Assembly (NCBI GenBank): GCA_017609245.1
Contig: JAFCEI010000003.1
Location: 1-26,352 of the forward strand
Source of the DNA: Candidatus Woesearchaeota archaeon
GTDB taxonomy: Archaea > Nanobdellota > Nanobdellia > Woesearchaeales > JAFCFN01
Direction: 5' to 3'
Length of the DNA: 26,352 nucleotides
Shown in pieces: positions 1 through 6,411 of this stretch (position 1 is its first letter; the number at the start of each line of letters is the position of its first letter). The position numbers and the translations under genes were made by a program. The notes beneath the pieces were generated by a model. It made no database searches. It was not told where the DNA came from and saw only the letters and a program-made list of their open reading frames with translations.

Positions 1-1994
1 GTGTGTATCTCAAATATCCTTTCTCTTGATTTCTCATCTGGGACTGGTGTCAGTATGATCCTGTCAAATCTTCCAGGCCTCATCAAAGCAGTATCAACAA
101 GATCTGGCCTGTTTGTCGCTGCCACAACAACCACGTCATGCAGCTCTTCCAGTCCGTCCATCTCTGTCAATATCTGGTTAACTATCTTTTCAGTGACTCT
201 TGAATCTGCTGATGCTGTTCGTCTAGGTGCTAGTGAGTCTACTTCGTCAAAGAAAATGATGCATGGCGCTGTCTGTCTTGCTTTCTTGAACACTTCTCTT
301 ACTGCTTTTTCAGACTCTCCGACCCATTTGGACAATAGTTCTGGACCTTTCACTAAGATAAAGTTTGCTTTGGACTCATTTGCAACTGACTTGGCTAAAA
401 GAGTCTTGCCTGTTCCTGGTGCCCCATACAGCAATACTCCTCTTGGAGGCCTTATCCCCATCCTCCTGAATGAGTCTGGATATTTTATCGGCCATTCAAC
501 AGCTTCTTTTAGCTCTTGTTTGACATTATCTAATCCACCGATATCATCCCATTTAACATTAGGAACTTCCACCAATACTTCTCTCATCGCTGAAGGCCTT
601 ACTGTCTTTAATGCTTCTTTAAAATCTTTTAAAGTGACCTGAAGCTTTTCTAATACTTCTTTTGGTATTGACTCATCTTCTTTTAGCTTCAGATCTGGCA
701 ATATTCTTCTTAATACGACCATTGCTGCTTCTTTTGCCAATGAGGCCAGGTCAGCCCCTACAAAACCATGAGTTACATCTGCAAGCTCTTCTAGTTTGAT
801 GTCTTTTGAAAGAGGCATGCCTCTTGTGTGGATCTTCAGTATGTTTAACCTGCCTTCAAAATCAGGAACATTGATGCCTATCTCCCTGTCAAACCTTCCT
901 CCACGCCTCAAGGCAGGATCAAGCATATTGGGGACATTTGTCGCTGCGATAACAACAACCTTTCCTCTTGCCTTTAAGCCGTCCATCGAAGCTAAGAGCT
1001 GTGCTACTACACGCCTTTCTACCTCTCCTTTTACTTCTTCTCTTTTTGGAGCTATTGCATCAATCTCGTCTATGAAAATGATCGAAGGTGCGTTTTCCTG
1101 AGCTTCTTCAAACTTCTTTCTCAGGTTTTCTTCTGACTGGCCGTAGAATTTTGACATGATCTCTGGGCCGTTGATCAGTATGAAATTAGAGTTAGTCTCG
1201 TTTGCAACTGCTTTTGCTAACAATGTTTTACCAGTTCCTGGCGGTCCATGCAATAGAACCCCTTTTGGAGCTTCAATACCCAGTCTTTGGAATATCTCAG
1301 GATGTTTTAACGGCAGCTCTACCATCTCCCTTATCTTCTTTAATTCCTCGTTCAACCCGCCGATGTCTTCATATGTTACTTCTGGGATTGCTTCTTTTTC
1401 CTCAATATCAACTGCTTCTGGGTTTAGGATAACCTCTGTAAGGTCTGAGATTATGACTGCGTTTTTCGGGGTCGTGTCAGCCACTATGAACTTTATGTCG
1501 CCTAATCCAAAACCGCCTGCTAAACTTTCATCAAGCATCTCAAATATGTCTGCAAACAATGGTGAATGGGCCATTGCAGAACGCCTTTGTTTTGTCCCTC
1601 CAAATGAGATTACATCTCCTTTGACAACTGCTCTTCCTAAAAGGCCTTGCTTGAAAATATTATTTGGAGCTCTGATCGACATCCCTTTTCTTGCAGGAGC
1701 CAGGATCACTTTTTTAGCTTCTTTTATCTCTGCTTGCGAGATCATCACGTTTTCTCCAATCCCTGTTTTTGCATTTCTTCTTGTCAGCCCGTCCATCCGT
1801 ATTATGTTCAGTCCGACATCGCCAGGATAAGAGCGGTCGACAACAGCAACTGTGTCTCTCTCACCTTTTATCTTTACAATATCGCCAGGCTTTACATCTA
1901 TCTGCTTCATCAGAATAGAATCTAGTCTTACGATTCCCTTGTTAACATCATCTTGAACAGCTTCTGCAACTTTCAGCTTGATTTCATTTCCCAT
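1..1994 (-). CDS. cdc48: CDC48/VAT-type AAA+ ATPase, C-terminus missing at window edge
   Basis: Reading leftward from the ATG at 1994, 664 codons are open and run off the window, so the protein lacks roughly its last 70-100 residues. It has the full CDC48 plan: an N-terminal substrate/cofactor domain (about 1-190), then D1 with Walker A GPPGTGKT (250-257) and Walker B IIFIDEID (305-312), and D2 with Walker A GAPGTGKT (524-531) and Walker B IIFFDEVD (579-586). Arginine-finger segments RRGGRFDR and RPGRFDR follow each. By family knowledge it is a hexameric cytosolic unfoldase that feeds substrates to degradation or takes complexes apart. The start is supported by a GAAGGAGA ribosome site at 2002-2008. 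It lies 19 bases downstream of the zinc-ribbon/AbrB-like gene and is probably co-transcribed with it. Confidence 0.96.
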   Translation of the reverse strand, partial: MGNEIKLKVAEAVQDDVNKGIVRLDSILMKQIDVKPGDIVKIKGERDTVAVVDRSYPGDVGLNIIRMDGLTRRNAKTGIGENVMISQAEIKEAKKVILAPARKGMSIRAPNNIFKQGLLGRAVVKGDVISFGGTKQRRSAMAHSPLFADIFEMLDESLAGGFGLGDIKFIVADTTPKNAVIISDLTEVILNPEAVDIEEKEAIPEVTYEDIGGLNEELKKIREMVELPLKHPEIFQRLGIEAPKGVLLHGPPGTGKTLLAKAVANETNSNFILINGPEIMSKFYGQSEENLRKKFEEAQENAPSIIFIDEIDAIAPKREEVKGEVERRVVAQLLASMDGLKARGKVVVIAATNVPNMLDPALRRGGRFDREIGINVPDFEGRLNILKIHTRGMPLSKDIKLEELADVTHGFVGADLASLAKEAAMVVLRRILPDLKLKEDESIPKEVLEKLQVTLKDFKEALKTVRPSAMREVLVEVPNVKWDDIGGLDNVKQELKEAVEWPIKYPDSFRRMGIRPPRGVLLYGAPGTGKTLLAKSVANESKANFILVKGPELLSKWVGESEKAVREVFKKARQTAPCIIFFDEVDSLAPRRTASADSRVTEKIVNQILTEMDGLEELHDVVVVAATNRPDLVDTALMRPGRFDRIILTPVPDEKSRERIFEIH

Positions 1995-2013
1995 ATTGAT
2001 TCTCCTTCTGGTC

Positions 2014-2367
2014 TTATTTAATAAGTTTTCGTTTTGTCAAAAATAATGATAGTTTTGTCGGTTCTTCCAGGGTCATCCTGATTATGTTGTTCATCTCCCT
2101 CTGGAACTGCTCTTCAAATTCGATTATTTCCCTTGGGATTGATACTGCGTATGAGTTTCCGACCATCCTCAGCTTTACATTCCACTCTTTCTTCTTTATT
2201 TCATTGAAGTCGTCGTATTCTTTCTTGTCAACAGGATGAAATGTCCTTGAATGGCATTTAGGACACTGCAGGAACCTTATCTTGAACCCGTCTTTGATGC
2301 AAAACCCTTTAGTCATCACCCTATCACAATCCTTGCATAATATCTTATTATCAAATAAGTCTGCCAT
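2014..2367 (-). CDS. Zinc-ribbon plus AbrB-like DNA-binding protein
   Basis: 117 residues. Two cysteine pairs (C11/C14 and C35/C38) form a likely zinc ribbon, followed at about 64-82 by KLRMVGNSYAVSIPREI, which resembles the swapped-hairpin AbrB/SpoVT/MazE DNA-binding motif. The role is probably transcription regulation (inference). I chose the ATG at 2367 over a TTG 24 bases further upstream because a TATA box at 2396-2404 places the transcript start only a few bases before 2367, giving a near-leaderless message. It is first in an operon with the CDC48 ATPase. An imperfect inverted repeat sits between its TATA box and its start codon, as expected for autoregulation. The target genes are unknown. 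Confidence 0.8.
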   Translation of the reverse strand: MADLFDNKILCKDCDRVMTKGFCIKDGFKIRFLQCPKCHSRTFHPVDKKEYDDFNEIKKKEWNVKLRMVGNSYAVSIPREIIEFEEQFQREMNNIIRMTLEEPTKLSLFLTKRKLIK

Positions 2368-2390
2368 TGTATACACACTAAGTATATACA
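2368..2390. promoter_or_regulatory. Candidate operator: inverted repeat over the AbrB-like gene's transcript start
   Basis: TGTATA (2368-2373) and TATACA (2385-2390) form perfect 6-bp arms; after one mismatch the next two pairs also match, giving 8 of 11 paired positions around centre 2379. It lies between the TATA box and the ATG at 2367 of the AbrB-like gene. AbrB-family proteins bind as dimers to AT-rich symmetric sites, so autoregulation is the simplest reading. Function is inferred from position only. Confidence 0.45.
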
Positions 2391-2395
2391 AGTGG

Positions 2396-2405
2396 TATAT
2401 AAAGA
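2396..2405 (-). promoter_or_regulatory. TATA box for the AbrB-like/CDC48 operon
   Basis: On the minus strand this reads CTTTATATA, a good archaeal TATA element. Its centre is about 33 bases upstream of the ATG at 2367, which predicts a leader of only a few bases. Confidence 0.6.
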
Positions 2406-2430
2406 TTTTGGTTTAATTAATTAAACTTTA

Positions 2431-2468
2431 TTAAATTTAATGATTATTTAATTTAAATTTAATGATTA
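2431..2468. repeat. 16-bp direct repeat with 22-bp period
   Basis: TTAAATTTAATGATTA occurs at 2431-2446 and again at 2453-2468. The 22-bp period is close to two helical turns, so both copies face the same side of the helix. It lies in the AT-rich stretch behind the AbrB-like operon promoter and ahead of a gene remnant. It may be a protein-binding site or simply low-complexity drift. Confidence 0.5.
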
Positions 2469-2529
2469 ATTTATTAAGATTCTTTAAAAAATAAAAATTT
2501 AATAAATAGTTAATGATTTTTTAATAAAT

Positions 2530-2652
2530 ATGGACCTCTCTGAAATACATGAACTGATCAAAAGAGACGAAAAATTTGATACTGAATTTAAATGTAGTGT
2601 TAATAGTAAAGAAACAAACTGCGCTTTTGCTAATCTGAATGGAGGCAATTAA
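2530..2652 (+). pseudogene. Truncated Schlafen/AlbA_2-like domain fragment
   Basis: A 40-codon frame begins at the ATG at 2530 and stops at 2650-2652. It carries TEFK near residue 18, then a shortened spacer and CAFANLNGG at about 31-39. This is the order seen at the start of AlbA_2 (Schlafen-type putative DNA/RNA-binding) domains, where an E-F-K segment precedes AFANxxGG. The frame stops exactly where the domain should continue, and sequence up to 2738 is open in another frame for 27 codons without recognisable motifs. I read this as the stump of a broken gene, probably of mobile or defence origin. A short functional peptide is not excluded. Confidence 0.5.
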
Positions 2653-2709
2653 CTTATCCCAAGGTATTGCCTGACGGATCATATTGTAAAGTAGTTTATT
2701 TGTGCAGAC

Positions 2710-2753
2710 CTCAGCCCATGGGTTTTGAGTGCTACTAAATTTTTTTTCTTTTT
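2710..2753 (+). terminator. Hairpin plus T-run downstream of the gene remnant
   Basis: CTCA and GCCC at 2710-2717 can pair with GGG and TGAG at 2721-2729 around a very tight loop, followed by an eight-T run (2740-2747) and a further five Ts. This looks like a plus-strand terminator left from the decayed gene at 2530. In archaea the T-run alone could terminate transcription. Confidence 0.4.
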
Positions 2754-2777
2754 CTAAATATCAAAGAATCAGTTCTT

Positions 2778-2799
2778 AAATAAAGAAATAAAAAAGAAA
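2778..2799 (-). terminator. U-rich terminator of the SecB-like gene
   Basis: Directly after the stop codon at 2800 the minus strand reads as T-rich blocks (TTTCTTTTTTATTTCTTTATTT-like). Archaeal RNA polymerase terminates at such U-rich tracts without needing a hairpin. Confidence 0.45.
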
Positions 2800-3231
2800 T
2801 CAACCAATATATCTCTGCTCTTTTTCACCTGACTTTACTCTTGGCAAAGCTATTGGTGAAGGCAAGCCAACTGCCTGGCTTTCCATCAAAGCCTGTATGT
2901 GGCAACGAGCAAGCACAGTGTTCATAACCTGTGCAACTATCTCTGGAGGAAGCTTTTTCTCTTTCTTGAACATCTTAGGAGCATCTTTCAGCTTTTCAGC
3001 ATCTCCCATGTAAACAAGGCTTCCATCAAGGGATATCTCACCCAGCTTAGGCTCATATTTGGAAACAAACTCAAAATCAACCTTGATCGAGCTCTGCTTT
3101 CCGTCTTTTGACTTTAGTTTTGCCTCTTCTACACCTTTTAGCTTGATGTTGTTGCTCACTCCAACCTTACCTTTTGCAGCAGTCTTTCTTTCTACTGTTA
3201 TTTTGTTAAAGTTAAAACCTAATATCGGCAT
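2800..3231 (-). CDS. Small conserved archaeal protein, possibly SecB-like fold
   Basis: 143 residues beginning MPILGFNFNKI. The first two thirds look like a beta-rich sheet (NNIKLKGVE, IKVDFEFVSKYEPKLGEISL, GSLVYM). A long helix follows (PEIVAQVMNTVLARCHIQAL, about 99-118) and then a proline-rich end (GLPSPIALPRVK). That order (sheet, ARxxIQ helix, G-P-LP tail) resembles the export chaperone SecB, whose C-terminal part also ends in GGFP/LPP motifs. The match is by eye, so fold and chaperone role are tentative. The ATG at 3231 is chosen over an upstream TTG because a TATA box at 3265-3274 predicts a short leader containing GGGTGGT just ahead of the ATG. It is divergent from the deoxyhypusine synthase operon. 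Confidence 0.75.
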   Translation of the reverse strand: MPILGFNFNKITVERKTAAKGKVGVSNNIKLKGVEEAKLKSKDGKQSSIKVDFEFVSKYEPKLGEISLDGSLVYMGDAEKLKDAPKMFKKEKKLPPEIVAQVMNTVLARCHIQALMESQAVGLPSPIALPRVKSGEKEQRYIG

Positions 3232-3264
3232 TTTATACCACCCAATCTGCAAAACAAAGCATAG

Positions 3265-3274
3265 CTTTATATAT
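3265..3274 (-). promoter_or_regulatory. TATA box for the SecB-like gene
   Basis: Minus strand ATATATAAAG, about 38 bases before the ATG at 3231. It predicts a leader of about 14 bases that holds the GGTGGT ribosome site. Confidence 0.55.
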
Positions 3275-3282
3275 TTTTTCAT

Positions 3283-3292
3283 TTTATATATG
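3283..3292 (+). promoter_or_regulatory. TATA box candidate for the deoxyhypusine synthase operon
   Basis: TTTATATATG-like sequence about 80 bases before the ATG at 3372 would give a leader of about 60 bases, consistent with the strong GGAGGT ribosome site at 3361-3366. It lies only about 10 bases from the oppositely directed TATA box of the SecB-like gene, so the two promoters are back to back. Confidence 0.4.
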
Positions 3293-3371
3293 AGCATGGA
3301 TTCTGTGAGAAAACACGGATCATAAGCACTTATTCTTATAGCTGTATTTCTAGAATATTTGGAGGTCTATT

Positions 3372-4310
3372 ATGGCGCATGTTAAAGATTTTAAATGGAA
3401 AAAAGGTATGTCTGTGAAGGATTTGGTCAGTTCATACAGGGATTTGGGGTACCAGAGTGTTGAGCTGAAAAAAGCTGCTGATGTGATTGTCAAGATGAAG
3501 AAAGATAATGCAAAGATATTTCTTACATTTACATCAAATATGGTCACATCTGGTTTAAGGGGATTTTTTGCCCAAATTATTGAAAATAAACTGGCAAACG
3601 TGATCGTGACAACAGTTGGCGGAATAGAGGAAGATATAATGAAAGCGACTGGTGAAAAATTCAATATCGGAAGATTTGATTCTGATGATGTAGAATTGCA
3701 TGAAAAAGGAGTTAATAGAGTTGGAAATATCTTTGTGAATAATGAGAGTTATATGCATTTTGAAGACAAACTCACAAAAATGCTTGACAAGCTGTATGAA
3801 AAGAAAAAAACATGGGCTGTTTCTGAGATGCTGAAAGAGATTGGCCTGATGCTCAATGACAATTCATCGATTTTATATCAGGCTGCCAAGAATAATGTTC
3901 CAATATTCTGCCCTGCAATAACAGATGGCGCTTTTGGGTTTCATCTCTACCTGTTTCAACAGAAACATAAAGATTTCATAATAGATGTTGTAAAAGATTT
4001 TGGAAATATACTCTTGTCAACAAACCATGATGAGAAAAAAGGGGTCATTGCATTGGGCGGAAGCATCTCAAAGCATCATGCAATCCTAAGCACCTTGCTG
4101 AATGGCGGCGCAAACTATGCTGTGTATATGACGACTGCTCATAAGACAGACGGAAGTATGTCAGGAGCAACAACAGAAGAGGCAAAATCATGGGGAAAGG
4201 TAAAAGATGAAAGTGATGTTGCAACAGTTATCGGTGATGTGACAATAACATTTCCTTTGGCTATGATAAGCGCATTAGAGCAGTTAGATGAAGAGGGGTT
4301 GTTGAGATGA
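3372..4310 (+). CDS. dys: Deoxyhypusine synthase family protein
   Basis: 312 residues, full length for the family. Deoxyhypusine synthase uses NAD to move the aminobutyl part of spermidine onto a lysine of IF5A. Family landmarks are clear: FTSNMVTSGLR (53-63), TTVGGIEED (80-88), NRVGNIFVNNESY (115-127), PAITDG (181-186), SKHH (233-236), NYAVY (248-252) and SWGK (273-276). Matched to the human enzyme from memory, the catalytic lysine K329 is K276, and H288, W327, E323 and D238 are H235, W274, E270 and D185. Two acidic substrate-pocket residues differ: D243 is F190 and D316 is M263, so the amine used may not be spermidine. The start has a GGAGGT ribosome site five bases upstream. Its stop overlaps the next gene (ATGA). 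Confidence 0.93.
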   Translation: MAHVKDFKWKKGMSVKDLVSSYRDLGYQSVELKKAADVIVKMKKDNAKIFLTFTSNMVTSGLRGFFAQIIENKLANVIVTTVGGIEEDIMKATGEKFNIGRFDSDDVELHEKGVNRVGNIFVNNESYMHFEDKLTKMLDKLYEKKKTWAVSEMLKEIGLMLNDNSSILYQAAKNNVPIFCPAITDGAFGFHLYLFQQKHKDFIIDVVKDFGNILLSTNHDEKKGVIALGGSISKHHAILSTLLNGGANYAVYMTTAHKTDGSMSGATTEEAKSWGKVKDESDVATVIGDVTITFPLAMISALEQLDEEGLLR

Positions 4311-5326
4311 GCGCATATTTTGAACTGTCTGAAAGCAAAGCGATTGAACAGTACAAGAAGATAGAAGATATTACAGATATTGTCTCATACAGCAACAAGA
4401 CTAATCCAGAGGTTACAAAGATTCTTGAAAAAAACACAAATTGTTTGTTCAGCGTGCATTCTGTCAATGAATTAAAAGATATTTCAGACAAATCAAGGGT
4501 CTTGTTTCTTGCTCAGGCCTGGGATCAAAAACTGATCAAAGAACTAACTGACATGAAAATAGGCTCATTTGTCGTTGACAATAAGCCTGATCTTGATGAG
4601 CTGCTGAACTTTTTAGATAACACAGACATAAAAATTAATCTTTTGCTGAGGGTTAAGTTAAAAGAAAACACAATAAGGACTGAAAAATATTATGTATTTG
4701 GAATGAGTGCTGAAACTGTCAATAATAGGTTGAAAGAATTGAAAAATAATGATAAAATATCAAAACTGGGAATCCACTTCCACAGAAAAACCCAAAACAT
4801 GAGTGAATGGGATCTTAAATATGAGATTTCAGAGATTGTTGATGATTTCACCCTAATTGATTTTGTCGATATTGGCGGCGGAATACCTTCTGTTTATGCA
4901 AATACAAATGAAGATGTGATTCGTGTCGTATTTAACAAGATAAAAGAATTTAAAACCTGGCTTAATGAGAAAAATATACAGATGATTGTTGAGCCTGGAA
5001 GATTTATTGCAGCTCCTGCTGTAAAACTCATAACCAATATCAAAAGCATCTATGACAATAACATAATTGTGGATGCTTCTGTATACAATACTGATATGGA
5101 TGCTTTAATAGTTCCTGTAAAACTTTTAGTGGAAGGTGAATCAGATAAAGGAACCCCTTATGTTATAAAGGGTGAAACCCCTTGTTCACTGGACCTATTC
5201 AGGTATAAGGTATATCTGGATAAGCCAAAAATCGGCGATAGACTAATATTTTTAAATGCAGGAGCATATAATTTTAATACTAGCTTTTGCAACCTGGATA
5301 AATTAGAGACAAGAGTGGTTGATTAG
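4307..5326 (+). CDS. Fold-III PLP-dependent amino-acid decarboxylase (ornithine/arginine type)
   Basis: 339 residues, shorter than most ornithine or diaminopimelate decarboxylases (about 390-430). Alanine-racemase-fold features are present in order: the PLP lysine in YSNKTNP (K31), HSVNEL (51-56), GIHFHRKTQN with H157, the glycine loop DIGGGIP (188-194), EPGRFI (229-234), an aspartate in VDASVY (D256) matching the substrate-binding Asp of ornithine decarboxylase, and a PCSLD segment (292-296) at the active-site cysteine position, then NAGAYNF (317-323). The substrate cannot be read with certainty: ornithine gives putrescine, arginine gives agmatine. Overlap with the synthase gene and a one-base gap to the ureohydrolase gene argue for a polyamine or hypusine precursor role rather than lysine biosynthesis. 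Confidence 0.87.
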   Translation: MSAYFELSESKAIEQYKKIEDITDIVSYSNKTNPEVTKILEKNTNCLFSVHSVNELKDISDKSRVLFLAQAWDQKLIKELTDMKIGSFVVDNKPDLDELLNFLDNTDIKINLLLRVKLKENTIRTEKYYVFGMSAETVNNRLKELKNNDKISKLGIHFHRKTQNMSEWDLKYEISEIVDDFTLIDFVDIGGGIPSVYANTNEDVIRVVFNKIKEFKTWLNEKNIQMIVEPGRFIAAPAVKLITNIKSIYDNNIIVDASVYNTDMDALIVPVKLLVEGESDKGTPYVIKGETPCSLDLFRYKVYLDKPKIGDRLIFLNAGAYNFNTSFCNLDKLETRVVD

Positions 5327-5327
5327 G

Positions 5328-6104
5328 ATGAATATCATAAAAATAAAAAGCAGCCAAGGATGCCTGGGGAAAAACAAAGGGTGTGAGAAAGCTCCTGATG
5401 CGATAGTTGAGAACCTAAAACAGTTTCATGCTAATGAGAATGAGTGGGAGCCGAAGTTTGAAATCGATGAAGCAGAGATAGCTGAGTCTGATCTGGAAAA
5501 GACATTTGACAGCATCTCAAAAAAAGCTGAAGAGGTCTTAGATGAAAAAACAATCTTTCTTGGAGGAGACCATAGCATAACCTATGCAACTGTCAGAGGT
5601 TTCTCTAAAAAATTTGAAAATCCAGGAGTTATTATTTTTGATGCGCATCCTGATGCTGAGAGTGATTTTATACCTACGCATGAAGATATTCTGAGGGCAC
5701 TGGTAAATGAAAACCTGATCAAACCAGAAAATATAATCCTGCTTGGAACAAGAAACTGGCATTCTGAAGAAATAAAGTTCCTGAAACAACACAAGATAAA
5801 ATATTTCAGCATGCAGGAGATAAGCAAAGAAGGAATACATGACATATGCGACAGTGTGATGTCTGTTGCAAAAGAATGGGGAGCATTGTATGTTTCTGTT
5901 GATATTGATGTTTTGGATCCTGCTTTTGCTCCTGGAACTGGCTATCCTGAGCCAGGGGGAATGGCAAGCAGGGAGTTAATATATTTTCTGCAAAGGATGA
6001 AGATGCTCAAGAATTTCAAGGCTGCTGATATTGTTGAGGTAAACCCTGAAAAAGATGAATTAACTGCTAAGCTAGGGGCAAAATTAGTCATTGAACTGAC
6101 ATGA
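5328..6104 (+). CDS. speB: Ureohydrolase (agmatinase/arginase family)
   Basis: 258 residues, slightly short for agmatinase (about 290-305). All six metal ligands of the binuclear manganese centre are visible: H82 in GGDHS, D105, H107 and D109 in DAHPD, and D192 and D194 in VDIDVLDPAFAPGTG. A PEPGG segment follows (208-211) and the conserved glutamate of IVEVNP is E237. Family members hydrolyse agmatine to putrescine plus urea, or arginine to ornithine plus urea; the usual SHG-type substrate loop is THED here (117-120), so substrate is open. In halophilic archaea a related protein removes urea from an agmatine adduct on IF5A, which fits this operon (established for halophiles, inferred here). 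The ATG at 5328 sits one base after the upstream stop and is preferred to a TTG at 5319. Confidence 0.92.
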   Translation: MNIIKIKSSQGCLGKNKGCEKAPDAIVENLKQFHANENEWEPKFEIDEAEIAESDLEKTFDSISKKAEEVLDEKTIFLGGDHSITYATVRGFSKKFENPGVIIFDAHPDAESDFIPTHEDILRALVNENLIKPENIILLGTRNWHSEEIKFLKQHKIKYFSMQEISKEGIHDICDSVMSVAKEWGALYVSVDIDVLDPAFAPGTGYPEPGGMASRELIYFLQRMKMLKNFKAADIVEVNPEKDELTAKLGAKLVIELT

Positions 6105-6335
6105 TCATTTCTTTTTTCTTCTTTTCCTGCGCTTGATTCCAAAGAATGCTGTCTTATCAACAATCAATTCAGAAAACGCTGCGAATGGTAGGGCAACTAA
6201 TGCTATTATCCCTATCATCTTCCAGCTCACATGTGCGCCGGTTGTCGCTACAACTGCAATTGCATCTTCTGCAATCCCCATCAACAAACCTATTATAAAA
6301 AACTCTAAGAATCTCTCCACTACTTTTTTGTTCAT
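6105..6335 (-). CDS. Small two-helix membrane protein with basic tail
   Basis: 76 residues with two predicted membrane helices (about 10-31 and 39-56) joined by a short loop containing GAHVSWK, and a highly basic end (RRKRRKKK). By the positive-inside rule both ends face the cytoplasm. I do not recognise the family. The ATG at 6335 has a TATA box about 26 bases upstream (6357-6365), predicting a leaderless message. It converges on the ureohydrolase gene with no gap: the palindrome TGATCA at 6102-6107 supplies both stop codons. Confidence 0.75.
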   Translation of the reverse strand: MNKKVVERFLEFFIIGLLMGIAEDAIAVVATTGAHVSWKMIGIIALVALPFAAFSELIVDKTAFFGIKRRKRRKKK

Positions 6336-6356
6336 AATAATACGATAAATTACTGC

Positions 6357-6365
6357 ATTTAAATA
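6357..6365 (-). promoter_or_regulatory. TATA box for the small membrane protein gene
   Basis: Minus strand TATTTAAAT centred about 26 bases from the ATG at 6335. Predicts transcription starting at or next to the start codon. Confidence 0.55.
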
Positions 6366-6366
6366 T

Positions 6367-6380
6367 TTTTTGTACAAAAA
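6367..6380. promoter_or_regulatory. Perfect 14-bp palindrome between divergent TATA boxes
   Basis: TTTTTGTACAAAAA is a perfect palindrome centred at 6373/6374. It fills the gap between the minus-strand TATA box (6357-6365) and the plus-strand TATA box (6381-6391), so a protein bound here could control both genes together. The regulator is unknown. Confidence 0.45.
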
Positions 6381-6391
6381 CTATATAAATA
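6381..6391 (+). promoter_or_regulatory. TATA box for UMP kinase
   Basis: CTATATAAATA, centred about 26 bases before the ATG at 6412. No ribosome site follows, so the message is probably leaderless. Confidence 0.65.
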
Positions 6392-6411
6392 AAATTATCA
6401 TCACTTGTCAT

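Noticed and set aside
1..1830. Plus-strand open frames opposite the CDC48 gene
   Set aside because: They mirror a continuous minus-strand frame with complete AAA+ motifs; their own translations are Ser/Thr/Phe-rich without motifs, typical antisense shadows.
2367..2391. TTG at 2391 as start of the AbrB-like gene
   Set aside because: It would place the start at or before the predicted transcript start; the ATG at 2367 fits the TATA box spacing and gives a normal N-terminus.
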